A stretch of DNA of 64,000 nt, taken from assembly GCF_002556635.1 (NCBI RefSeq), contig NZ_MWMO01000007.1:124001-188000 (forward strand). Reading direction: 5' to 3'. Shown here in pieces: positions 53,982 to 62,934 of this stretch. The translations under genes were made by a program, and so were the position numbers. A model generated the notes under the pieces. It was not told the origin of the DNA and ran no database searches. It worked only from the letters and a program-made list of their open reading frames with translations. This DNA is from Novosphingobium sp. PC22D (GTDB taxonomy: Bacteria > Pseudomonadota > Alphaproteobacteria > Sphingomonadales > Sphingomonadaceae). Position 1 is the first letter of the stretch, and each line of letters starts with the position of its first letter.

Positions 53982-56900
53982 TCAGCCCTCCACGACCTCG
54001 ATCACGCTGGTCCCGCGACCTGTCGGAGTGACCTCGATCTTGACCGGGATGCGTTCCTTGAGGTCCTCGACATGGCTGATCACGCCGACGCGACGCCCAC
54101 TTGCATGGAGATGCTCGAGGAGGGCGAGGGCTTGGCCGAGACTGGCCGGGTCGAGCGCGCCGAAGCCCTCGTCGATGAACAGGCTTTCGATCCGCACGCC
54201 GCGCCCGGTCGACATCTCGGCAAGCCCCAGCGCGAGGGCAAGGCTGACGAGGAAGCGTTCGCCGCCCGAGAGGTTGTGGAGCCCGCGGACCTGCCCGCCC
54301 ATGTCGTTGTCGATCACCTCGATCATCATTTCACCGCCCTGTCCGCGCTGCAGTTCATAGCGCGGCTTGAGGTCGGCAAGCCGAAGGTTCGCCGCTTCCA
54401 GCAGCCGGTCCAGAGTCAGGCCCTGTGCGAAGCGGCGGAACCTGCTTCCCTGGGCATCGCCGATCATTTCCCGCAGCTTGAGCCAGATTTCTGCGGCCTG
54501 CTCGTCCTGTGCGAGTTGCTTGCGCAGCGCCGCCGTCTCAGAGCGGACCTCGTCGTCGCGCCGGATCGCGAGGCGGGCCTCATCGTTCCGCTCGCTCGCC
54601 TCTGCAAGCTGCCCTGCCGCTTCGGCAAGGGCAGTGGCCAGTGCCTCTGGTGCGAGGACATCCGCATCCGAACTATCCCTGCGGTGACCGGCAAGATCGG
54701 CTTCGCGCTGCTCCAGAATCGCCAGTGCCTCGCGCAGCGCCGCGTCGATCTGGCCCAGTGCCCCGGCTTCGGCATCCAGCGCGGCCTGACCTCCTGATGC
54801 GAGACGACCAATCTCATATTCCTCGGCGGAGTGCTGCTGCAGAGCCCTGGAGAATGTGTCTGCTGTCGCTGCAAGAGCCTGCCCCGCGGCGTCCCGAGCG
54901 TCTCCTGTGTGCTTGCTGTCGGACTTGGCAGAGGCGAGAACCTGTGCGGCCTCCTCGTAGCATTGGCGTGCGGTCTCGAGGCAGGAGAAGGCCTCAGCTT
55001 GGGCCTTCGCCTGGCGCGTTTCCACCTCGGCTACACTATCGCCGCCGAGGAGTGCAGCGCGCTCCTGGGTGAGCATCGCGATGCGCGCTGCCCGCTCGTC
55101 CCGACGCGTTGTGACGTCGCTTGACCGGGAGATTGCGACCTCGCGGTCTCGCAGGGCCTGCTGGAGACCGTCCTCAAGGGCGGGCAGTGCCGAAGCCGCG
55201 CGGTGGCGTGCAGCGTCCCGTTCTCGCCACTGCAAGGCACACTGGCGCAGCCACGCGGCCGGGTCGGTCTCGGCCCGCCAGCCGCTGGAGGTTGCGAAAG
55301 CCGAGTCGAGCGCGCCTTCAAGGCCTTCGCAATCCACCCGCAGCTTCGAGATCTCGTTGTCCCAATTACGGAAGGCCCCGCTCGCGGCCTCAAGTTCGAG
55401 ACGGGCCCCCTCCTTGGCGTCCCGGGCTCTTTCGAGCGCATCGCGTGCCACATCGGAAGCGCGCCTCGCCTCCTCCACGGCATCGACGAGCGCCCGGGCG
55501 TCGCGGGCATCGTTGGCGGCTTTTGCCCGCATTGCGCCCAGCTCGGCCATGTCGGTGTCGTCCGGAAGTTTGAGCGCTGAAAGTGTCTCGCGGAGCTGCA
55601 CTTCCAGATCGTCGCAGTCCGACTGCGCCTGTGCACCTTGTGCCTGCTGTTCGGCGATGGTGGCGGTCGCATGTTCCTTGTCCTGAAGGACCCTTTCCCG
55701 CTGTATCTGCGAAGCTGCGAGGTCGCCGCGCTTCGCGATCAGCGTCCCGTTGAGCGAAGAGACCTCCTCCTCACTGCGGACCAGGCTCTCGTCGAGAAGC
55801 GCATCGAGCGCGGAAAGCGCGTGTTCGCGGGCACCGCACACCGGGCATGGTTCACCCTCGACCAGTCCCGCACGCATCGCCTGCGCGGCCTGGTCGGAAG
55901 CTGCGAGCCAGCGCGAGCGCTCCTGGGCGGCGGATGCATGACGGGCTTCGGTTTCGGGAATTTCGGCCTCAAGCCCGGTGATCGCCTTTTCCAAAGTACC
56001 GAGTTCATCCTCCAGCTGCTGAAGTCTTTCCTGGGTTTTGCCTTTGGCTCTGACGCTGGTGTCGAGCGCCTTGCGCGCCGCCTCGGTCCGCAGGCAAAGA
56101 GTTTCGGCTTTGCTTAAATGCTCCGCAAGGCCCGCCAGCCTGTCGATTTCGCCATCCGGGAGCAGGGCGGCGCGTGCATCGGCGAGGCGCTCTTCGGCCT
56201 CGGACAGGGCCTTGCTCGACTCCTCGAGTTTTTCTGCGGCCTCCAAGGATCGCTCACGCCGCGCGACCTGGGATTTGATCAGGTCGTCACCCAGCGCTTC
56301 CTGATCGGCAAGATCTCTGGTCGCACTGCCGTGGCGGGCGAGCAGGCCACAAAGCTCCGCTTCGCGCTCCGAAAGGGAACGCCAGGCGAGATTGTCGGCG
56401 CACCACGCCTCTGCTGCGAGATGCTCGCGTTTCGCTGCCTCGTGGGCCTCGCGGGCGAGCGCGGCCTTCGCCTCTACATCCTTTAAGTGGGTCTCGGCGT
56501 CAGCGCACCTGCCTTCTTCTTCGGACAGCTCATCGCTGGCCTCTGCAAGCTTTCGATCCAGCGTGCGCGCCGCCTCGATCTGCGGCGCGAGGTCCATTGC
56601 CATTTTGTCCAATTCGGCCAGTTCGGTCTGCGCCGCATCGCGTTCCTGCGCCCGTTCAGCCAGGGACGCGCTTGCAAGCTCGAGCGCCGCGTCAGCCTTC
56701 GCGGCCTCCTCGTCCGCAGCCTTGAGCGCCTTCTCTGCGTGCAACCGATCTTCCAGCAGCGCGACGAGGGTGAAGAGCGTGCGGTTGCGCTCCAGCGCCG
56801 CTCGGCGCGGAGCGGCCGCCTTGGCTTCCTCTTCCGCAGTGACATGCCGGTTCCTCGCTATTTCGACTGCCTGTTCCAATTCGAGGCCCCGTTCCTGACG

Positions 56901-57695
56901 ACGCTGCTGGCCTTCAAGCGCGTCCTTTTGCGCCTGGGCTTCGCGCAGGTTCTCGCTGGTCCTTTCCAGCGCCGCCTCGGCATCGGCCCGGGCCATGTCG
57001 TCGAGCCCGTGCATCGCGGAAATTCGTGCCCGGAGAATATCGAGGTCGTCCTGCAGGGCCTTCGCCTTGTCGAATGCCTGCTTCCCGATACGAGCGTAGA
57101 TCTCCGAGCCGGTAAGCTTTTCGAGCAGCAAGGCCCGCTCGTTCGCGTCGGCGCGGATGAAGGCTTCGAATTCACCCTGCGCCAGCAACACGGCGCGGGT
57201 GAACTGGTCGCTCGACAGCCCGATCACCTCGACGATGGCCTGTTTCGTTTCCGTGCGGGTGCCGCCCATCCGCTCTTGCGTGTCGAGCCGCTCGAAAGCG
57301 TGAGAACTGTTCTGGAGCCTGCCGTCGGCGCGCCCGCGTGCGCGCCGCACCTCCCACCGGGCACGGTAGGATGCGCCATCCGGCATTCGGAAATCGACCT
57401 CGGCATGGCCCTCGCCGGCGCCATGGCGGAGGATCAGCCGGGGGTCGCGCGCGCTGGTGCCGTCCCCGTCCCCGCCGTCGCTGCCGACCTGGCTACCCGT
57501 CGGTGCGGAGCGCAGGCGCGGGATCTCGGCAAACAGCGCGAGGCACAGGGCATCGAGCAGGGTCGACTTCCCGGCACCAGTGGGCCCGGTGATCGCGAAT
57601 ATGCCCGAGGAGGCGAGAGGCTCGGCCTCGAAATCGACGGCGAAGTCGCCGGCGAGACTGGCAAGGTTGCTGCCCCTGATGGCCAGGATGCGCAT
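53982..57695 (-). CDS. sbcC: SbcC, Rad50-like exonuclease subunit
   Basis: The 1237-residue SMC-type ATPase pairs with SbcD to cut hairpins and DNA ends. It has Walker A GPTGAGKST (residues 37-45), long coiled coils either side of a zinc hook (EPCPVCGA, about residue 617, at the exact middle), and a C-terminal signature LSGGERFLVSLALALGL with Walker B LFIDEGFGALD. The start was put at MRILAIRG (57695), which overlaps the sbcD stop; the frame is open slightly upstream. Confidence 0.93.
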   Translation of the reverse strand: MRILAIRGSNLASLAGDFAVDFEAEPLASSGIFAITGPTGAGKSTLLDALCLALFAEIPRLRSAPTGSQVGSDGGDGDGTSARDPRLILRHGAGEGHAEVDFRMPDGASYRARWEVRRARGRADGRLQNSSHAFERLDTQERMGGTRTETKQAIVEVIGLSSDQFTRAVLLAQGEFEAFIRADANERALLLEKLTGSEIYARIGKQAFDKAKALQDDLDILRARISAMHGLDDMARADAEAALERTSENLREAQAQKDALEGQQRRQERGLELEQAVEIARNRHVTAEEEAKAAAPRRAALERNRTLFTLVALLEDRLHAEKALKAADEEAAKADAALELASASLAERAQERDAAQTELAELDKMAMDLAPQIEAARTLDRKLAEASDELSEEEGRCADAETHLKDVEAKAALAREAHEAAKREHLAAEAWCADNLAWRSLSEREAELCGLLARHGSATRDLADQEALGDDLIKSQVARRERSLEAAEKLEESSKALSEAEERLADARAALLPDGEIDRLAGLAEHLSKAETLCLRTEAARKALDTSVRAKGKTQERLQQLEDELGTLEKAITGLEAEIPETEARHASAAQERSRWLAASDQAAQAMRAGLVEGEPCPVCGAREHALSALDALLDESLVRSEEEVSSLNGTLIAKRGDLAASQIQRERVLQDKEHATATIAEQQAQGAQAQSDCDDLEVQLRETLSALKLPDDTDMAELGAMRAKAANDARDARALVDAVEEARRASDVARDALERARDAKEGARLELEAASGAFRNWDNEISKLRVDCEGLEGALDSAFATSSGWRAETDPAAWLRQCALQWRERDAARHRAASALPALEDGLQQALRDREVAISRSSDVTTRRDERAARIAMLTQERAALLGGDSVAEVETRQAKAQAEAFSCLETARQCYEEAAQVLASAKSDSKHTGDARDAAGQALAATADTFSRALQQHSAEEYEIGRLASGGQAALDAEAGALGQIDAALREALAILEQREADLAGHRRDSSDADVLAPEALATALAEAAGQLAEASERNDEARLAIRRDDEVRSETAALRKQLAQDEQAAEIWLKLREMIGDAQGSRFRRFAQGLTLDRLLEAANLRLADLKPRYELQRGQGGEMMIEVIDNDMGGQVRGLHNLSGGERFLVSLALALGLAEMSTGRGVRIESLFIDEGFGALDPASLGQALALLEHLHASGRRVGVISHVEDLKERIPVKIEVTPTGRGTSVIEVVEG

Positions 57696-58945
57696 CAGTC
57701 GTCCCCCTCGCAAAGGCCGGCATCGACCACGAGCGCGGCGAAGGCGCTCGCTAGTTCGTTGGGCGGGGCTGCGCCGCCATAGTCGCGTGCATGAAGTGCG
57801 GCGAACACGGTGTCAGGGCGCAAGTCCGCGAGATCGAGTGTGCTGCGATCACCGGCTTCGCCAGGGCGTTCCGACTGCGGTCGAACGGGTCTGATCCCAA
57901 GGAGTCGAACTGGCTGACCCTCTAAGGTCATCAAAACACGGGAAGTAAGGTGTGGTTCGGGGCCTTCGACTGATACTTCGATATTGAGGAATGGGTAGAA
58001 TTCGGAAGGAATCTCCGGATCGAACGAAAGGGCCTCGAGCGCGCGGACCACCTCGGGCAGCGGGGCTGGGCCGACCGAGAGGAATTCGACGGGGCGAGGG
58101 ATGGCGACCTCCTCCACCGCGCAGCCATCCGGGCCGAGTGTCACGACGCTGATCGAGTGGCGATATGCCCTTTCGGTCGCGGAAAGCGGAAAGGGCGAGC
58201 CAGCGTAACGGACACGCGTGTCGGCTTTGATGTCCTGCGCCCGGTGCAGGTGGCCGAGCGCGACATAGGTGGCACGGGCATCGAACAGGCTGGCGGCCTG
58301 CGCCTCCTCGCCGCCCACCACGATCCGCCTTTCGGAAAGATCGGAGACCGCGCCACCTGCCACATGGAGGTGCCCTGTCAGCACGACCGGCAGGCCTTCC
58401 GCCCGCTCGGAAGCCTCTTCCAAAACCGCGCGATAAAGGCTGGCCAGGTCAAGCCCGCCAAGGTCTCCGGGCCGGCAGAAGGGGACAGCGGCGAGGCAGG
58501 CGGCAGGAACGCCGCTGCGATCATGCAGCGGCAGTATCATGCGCGCGAAATCCGGCTGGCCTTCGCGGCGAGGCAGGGCGCCGATGAAGTGCACGCGCCC
58601 CTCTCCGAGAAGTGCGGCGGGCAGGTCGATCCGCGCCGCGCTGTCATGGTTGCCGCCCAGAATCAGGATCTCAAGCTCAGGAAAGCGAGTGACGGCCCGT
58701 TGCAGGAAGCCGAACAGTCGTCGCATTGCGCTGATCGGTGGGTTGGCAACATCATAGATATCGCCCGTGACCAGAAGCGCGTCAGCCTCGACTGCGCTGA
58801 TGCGGTCCAGAAGCCAGTCGAGAAACGCGTCGTGCTCGCTCTCGCGGACATGGCCGTGAAGTTCGTGTCCGAGATGCCAGTCGGAGGTGTGGATCAGGGT
58901 GAACGGTCGCGCGGTGGGTGCGGCATGGGGCATGGTCTGTTTCAT
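57695..58945 (-). CDS. sbcD: SbcD, Mre11-like exonuclease subunit
   Basis: The 416-residue nuclease has all metallophosphoesterase motifs: HTSDWHLGH, VTGDIYD, GGNHDS, TGHLHVAG and ALGHLH. It acts with SbcC on DNA ends and palindromes. The ATG at 58945 is a guess between 58969 (TTG), 58945 and 58933. It is the first gene of the pair, divergent from the DUF3883 gene. Confidence 0.92.
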   Translation of the reverse strand: MKQTMPHAAPTARPFTLIHTSDWHLGHELHGHVRESEHDAFLDWLLDRISAVEADALLVTGDIYDVANPPISAMRRLFGFLQRAVTRFPELEILILGGNHDSAARIDLPAALLGEGRVHFIGALPRREGQPDFARMILPLHDRSGVPAACLAAVPFCRPGDLGGLDLASLYRAVLEEASERAEGLPVVLTGHLHVAGGAVSDLSERRIVVGGEEAQAASLFDARATYVALGHLHRAQDIKADTRVRYAGSPFPLSATERAYRHSISVVTLGPDGCAVEEVAIPRPVEFLSVGPAPLPEVVRALEALSFDPEIPSEFYPFLNIEVSVEGPEPHLTSRVLMTLEGQPVRLLGIRPVRPQSERPGEAGDRSTLDLADLRPDTVFAALHARDYGGAAPPNELASAFAALVVDAGLCEGDD

Positions 58946-59035
58946 CGGCGCAGGTGGTAAGCCGGGCAAGCGACAATTCCGGTCGCATCATGGACAGGCC
59001 TTGCAAAGCCCGTGTCCTGCCGCTGATATGCTCCG

Positions 59036-59896
59036 ATGCCCGGTGAGTGGACGCAGCCCGAGCTTGATCTCATCGTGGCGGATTATTTCGCCATGCTGGT
59101 GCTCGACATCGCGTGCCGCCCTTACAACAAGGCAGAGCACAATCGCGCCCTTCAGGAGGCGAGCGGCCGCAGCAAGGGCTCCATCGAGTTCAAGCACCGA
59201 AACATAAGCGCGGTGCTGCGCCTGCTCGGCCAACCCGTCATCACCGGCTACCTGCCGGCCTGGAATTTCCAGCAGGCGCTTTCCGATACGGTGAGCCGCT
59301 GGCTCGACACTCATCCGGGCTGGCTGTCGCTGCCCGACTGGGCGAGCTCCGTGGCGGAAGGGGGCGGAGCCCCCGGTGGGAACGTGCTGGCTGCCGATCC
59401 GCCGCCGCTCTGGTTCGGGCCAGCACCGGCGCAGCAGAATGAGCCGCCACCGCTCGGCGCGGCCGAAATCACGGCTTTCGGCAACCGCTATGATGTCGCT
59501 GGCCGTGATGCACGCAACAAGGCGTTGGGCGATGCGGGCGAGGAACGTGTCTTGCTGCATGAGCGGTCCTCGCTGCAGGATGCAGGCAGGGCCGACCTCG
59601 CCAGGAAGGTCCGCTGGACGGCGAAGGAGGATGGCGACGGATACGGCTATGACATCCGGAGCTTCGAGCCCGACGGCTGCGACCGCCTCATCGAGGTCAA
59701 GACCACCAATGGCTGGAACCGCACGCCGTTCTGGATCACCCGGAACGAGTGCAACGTGGCCGAGGAGCGCCGCGAGGTATGGCACCTGTTCCGCCTTTGG
59801 GACTTTGCCCGCAAACCGCAGGCCTTCGTCCTGAGACCGCCGCTGGACGCTCACCTTGCCCTCACGCCCACCACGTTCCTTGCGCAGCTGAGGTAA
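59036..59896 (+). CDS. DUF3883-domain protein (predicted nuclease-fold)
   Basis: The 286-residue protein has an N-terminal domain seen in defence-island proteins (HNRALQEASGRSKGSIEFKH) and a C-terminal DUF3883 domain (about 170-265): LGDAGEERVL, then GYGYDIRSFEPDG and LIEVKTTNGW. The D...ExK arrangement (about residues 200-225) fits a PD-(D/E)XK-like nuclease core. A Pro-rich linker separates the two parts. DUF3883 occurs in restriction and other defence proteins. It is the first plus-strand gene of the cassette. Confidence 0.75.
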   Translation: MPGEWTQPELDLIVADYFAMLVLDIACRPYNKAEHNRALQEASGRSKGSIEFKHRNISAVLRLLGQPVITGYLPAWNFQQALSDTVSRWLDTHPGWLSLPDWASSVAEGGGAPGGNVLAADPPPLWFGPAPAQQNEPPPLGAAEITAFGNRYDVAGRDARNKALGDAGEERVLLHERSSLQDAGRADLARKVRWTAKEDGDGYGYDIRSFEPDGCDRLIEVKTTNGWNRTPFWITRNECNVAEERREVWHLFRLWDFARKPQAFVLRPPLDAHLALTPTTFLAQLR

Positions 59897-59942
59897 GAGG
59901 CATGCGACCATTTCTGTCGCATCGACGCCGGAGATCCATCGC

Positions 59943-60668
59943 ATGACGAATCTCTTTCTTCCCGGCGTGCCCGAAGACCTGGTCCGCGCTTCCCTGGCCA
60001 AGGCCGGGGGCGATGAACTCCGGTCTGGCAAGTTCGCCAATCCGCAAAGCAGCGCAGCCCTTGCCGCCAACGGGTTCGGCTGGTTCCTCGAATGGCCGGA
60101 CCTCCTGCCCGCCTTCCCTTGTCTCGGAGATATCGACTGGCCGGCAAGGAGCGTCGACGTCGAACGCCAGATGTGGTTCCCCTGGCCGGGCGGGCGCCAC
60201 CCCTGGCTCGATGCTGCGGTCGAGACGGGCACATGCCTGATCGGTGTCGAGTCCAAGCGGTTCGAGCCGTTCCGTTCCGGCAAGGAGGCGAAACTCTCCG
60301 AAGCCTATGATCGCGATGTCTGGGGCGACGGCATGGAACCGTGGTGCGGCCTGCGCGACATCCTGCGTGCCGAGCCAAGGCGCTTTGCGCACCTCGATGC
60401 GGCGCAGCTCGTCAAGCACGCATTCGGGTTGGTATCGGAGTCCAGCCGGATCGGGAAGGAGCCCTTCCTGCTCTACCTTTTTGCTGATCCTGCCAGCGTG
60501 AAGCCTGAAAAAAGGGAGCGGCATCGCGCCGAAATCGAAGTGCTGGCCGAAAAGGTACAGGGCTCGCGGGTTCGGTTTGCTCCCTGCAGCTGGAGGGAAT
60601 GGCTGCTGCTCTGGAACGGTGAGGCAGTGGCCCACGCATCGGCTTTGATCGAGGCCTTCGATCCGTGA
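59943..60668 (+). CDS. Hypothetical protein with a PD-(D/E)XK-like motif
   Basis: I do not recognise this 241-residue protein by name. It contains WLDAAVETGTCLIGVESKRF (Asp about 89, Glu 103 and Lys 105), spaced like a PD-(D/E)XK nuclease core, followed by a helical region. It starts 46 bases after the DUF3883 gene and its stop overlaps the GTG of the DUF2779 gene (GTGA), so it belongs to the same operon. Catalytic activity is a prediction. Confidence 0.6.
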   Translation: MTNLFLPGVPEDLVRASLAKAGGDELRSGKFANPQSSAALAANGFGWFLEWPDLLPAFPCLGDIDWPARSVDVERQMWFPWPGGRHPWLDAAVETGTCLIGVESKRFEPFRSGKEAKLSEAYDRDVWGDGMEPWCGLRDILRAEPRRFAHLDAAQLVKHAFGLVSESSRIGKEPFLLYLFADPASVKPEKRERHRAEIEVLAEKVQGSRVRFAPCSWREWLLLWNGEAVAHASALIEAFDP

Positions 60669-62146
60669 GTGGTCCAAGGCGGCACGGTTTCTCCAAATCG
60701 CGCATCACCATGTTCGAGCAGTGTCCCAAGCGGCTCTGGCTCGCTATCCACCGGCCCGAGCTCGCGCAATTCGATGAGGGCGCGCAGGGCCGGTTCGACA
60801 CTGGGCACAAGGTCGGCGAGGTAGCGTGCGCACTCCATCCGGAGGGCGTGATGGTTGAGGCCGAACCTGACCTTGTCGCTGCCCTTGAGGAGACCGAACG
60901 TCTGCTCGCCGAGGGCCATCCGGGGCCGATCTTCGAGGCGACATTCTCGCACGAGGGGGTGCTGATCCGCGCCGACATCTTGGAGGGTGACGGGGCAGGG
61001 GGCTGGCGCCTCGCCGAGGTGAAGAGCTCTACCGGCGCGAAGGACTACCATCTCGGCGACCTCGCGACCCAGTTGTGGGTCATGGGCGAGGCCGGAGTGT
61101 CGGTTTCGGCAGCGGCCATCCGCCACGTGAACCGCGAGTTCGTTCTGGAGACCGAGGGCGACTACCGTGGCCTGTTCGAGGATGCCGATCTGCTCGATGA
61201 GGCGGCCCTTCTCGCCCTTGAACGCCCGGCGCTGGTGGCTGAGGCGCGCGAGGTGCTTGCTGGCGCTGAACCCGAGCGCGACCTTGGCGATCACTGCAAC
61301 GCGCCATTCCCCTGCGAATTTTCCGGCCACTGCTCGCGCGCGCTGCCGCCGGGTCCGGAGTGGCCGGTCGAGGTTCTGCCCAATGGGGCATGGAAGAAGT
61401 GGGCCAAGAAGGGCGTCGTTGACCTGCTCGCGCTTGACGAGACGACCATGCCCAAGCCGCGCGAGGCGCTGATCGTCGCGGCGACGCGCACCGGTGTTCC
61501 CTATCACGACCGCGAAGGCGCGAGGGCGGCCATGGCTCAATGGAGCTGGCCACGCGCCTGGCTCGATTTCGAGACCATTGCGCCGGCGGTGCCGCTGTGG
61601 CTCGGCACGCGCCCCTACGGCCAGGTCCCCTTTCAATTCTCGCTTCATCTCGAGCAGGAGGACGGGTCCATCATGCACCACGAATACCTGTGCTGTGACG
61701 GCTCCGACCCCCGCCCGGGCTGCGCGGCTGCTCTGGTCGAGGCGATTCCTCCAGAGGCGACCGTGATCGCCTACAATGCCGGGTTCGAGCGCTCAGTTCT
61801 GCGCGCGTTGGCCGATCATGTGCCGGAGCATGCGGCAGCGCTTTCAGCGATGGCCGAGCGTACGGTCGATCTGCTGCCGATCACGCGCGAGCACTGGTAC
61901 CACCGCGACCAGCGCGGTTCGTGGTCAATTAAGGCGGTACTGCCCACCATCGCCGCCGAGCTCGATTATGCCGCACTCGAAGTGAAGGACGGCGGCATGG
62001 CCCAGGAGAGCTTCCTCGAGGCCTCGGACCCGGCCACCACGCCGGAACGGCGTTGGGCGCTGGAAGAGGCGCTCAAGGCTTATTGCGCGCGCGACACCTG
62101 GGCCATGGTGGTCGTCGCGCGGAGGCTGGCTGGGCAGGGCGATTGA
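60665..62146 (+). CDS. DUF2779 protein: Cas4-like Fe-S nuclease fused to a DEDD-type exonuclease domain
   Basis: The 493-residue protein has an N-terminal Cas4/AddB-like PD-(D/E)XK nuclease: first cluster Cys 20 (MFEQCPKRLW), LAEVKSS around residue 118, and Cys 211, 217 and 223 (CNAPFPCEFSGHC), the 1+3 pattern of a [4Fe-4S] cluster. The C-terminal half is DnaQ-like: DFE (Asp 301, Glu 303), IAYNAGFERSVL and YCARDTWAM. That makes a nuclease with two active sites. The GTG start overlaps the upstream stop. Confidence 0.8.
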   Translation: MSGPRRHGFSKSRITMFEQCPKRLWLAIHRPELAQFDEGAQGRFDTGHKVGEVACALHPEGVMVEAEPDLVAALEETERLLAEGHPGPIFEATFSHEGVLIRADILEGDGAGGWRLAEVKSSTGAKDYHLGDLATQLWVMGEAGVSVSAAAIRHVNREFVLETEGDYRGLFEDADLLDEAALLALERPALVAEAREVLAGAEPERDLGDHCNAPFPCEFSGHCSRALPPGPEWPVEVLPNGAWKKWAKKGVVDLLALDETTMPKPREALIVAATRTGVPYHDREGARAAMAQWSWPRAWLDFETIAPAVPLWLGTRPYGQVPFQFSLHLEQEDGSIMHHEYLCCDGSDPRPGCAAALVEAIPPEATVIAYNAGFERSVLRALADHVPEHAAALSAMAERTVDLLPITREHWYHRDQRGSWSIKAVLPTIAAELDYAALEVKDGGMAQESFLEASDPATTPERRWALEEALKAYCARDTWAMVVVARRLAGQGD

Positions 62147-62214
62147 TGACCTTGCCGGACACGGAGGTCAGGTCCTTCACTGTTCCTTTCCGACGCGTCG
62201 GCTAAAATCGCCCG

Positions 62215-62904
62215 ATGCCGCACCGCTACCTCCCAGACGATCCGCTCCATCCCGAGGCGCTCAAGGCCAAGCAGCGCGCACTTCGCGATGGCTTCTCCAC
62301 CCCGCTGACCCTGCGGGTCCACCGCGCGCTTTCGTGGCTGAGGCGGGCGGAAGACGAAGAGAGCGATGGCGATGTGCGCTTCATCCTGCTCTGGATCGGA
62401 TTCAACGCGGCCTATGCGGGGGATGTCGCCCACGCGTCCGGGCCTGACGACCGCAAGGAGCGGGACCGCTTCCTCGCGTTCTTTCGAACACTGGTCAGCT
62501 TCGATGCGCGGCATCGGCTTTACGACATGGTCTGGGACCGCTTTCCGCAGGAGATCCGTCTGCTGCTCGACAACCGCTATGTCTTCGCGCCCTTCTGGCT
62601 GCATCAGAACGGCGTGCCGGGCTATTCGAACTGGGAGGGCCGCCTTGCCGGCGCGCGGGAGGCGATCAACAAGGCGCTGAAGGCCCACGATACCGCGAGC
62701 CTGCTCTCGCTGCTGTTCGACCGCCTCTATGTCCTCAGGAACCAGCTCGTGCACGGAGGCGCCACCTGGAACAGCAGCACCAACCGCGACCAGGTCCGCG
62801 ACGGCGCTGCGCTGCTCGGCTGCCTGCTACCGATCTTCATCGACCTGATGATGGACAATCCGGAGCATGACTGGATGATGCCGCATTATCCGGTGGTCGA
62901 TTAG
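62215..62904 (+). CDS. HEPN-like protein
   Basis: The 229-residue, mostly helical protein ends with RNQLVHGG (Arg 175, His 180), the Rx4H motif of HEPN domains, many of which are RNases in toxin and antiphage systems. It lies 68 bases after the DUF2779 gene on the same strand. The rest has no motif I can name. It is convergent with mcrC. Confidence 0.65.
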   Translation: MPHRYLPDDPLHPEALKAKQRALRDGFSTPLTLRVHRALSWLRRAEDEESDGDVRFILLWIGFNAAYAGDVAHASGPDDRKERDRFLAFFRTLVSFDARHRLYDMVWDRFPQEIRLLLDNRYVFAPFWLHQNGVPGYSNWEGRLAGAREAINKALKAHDTASLLSLLFDRLYVLRNQLVHGGATWNSSTNRDQVRDGAALLGCLLPIFIDLMMDNPEHDWMMPHYPVVD

Positions 62905-62934
62905 AACTGCAGACGCGAGCCGCTGACTTTCCTG

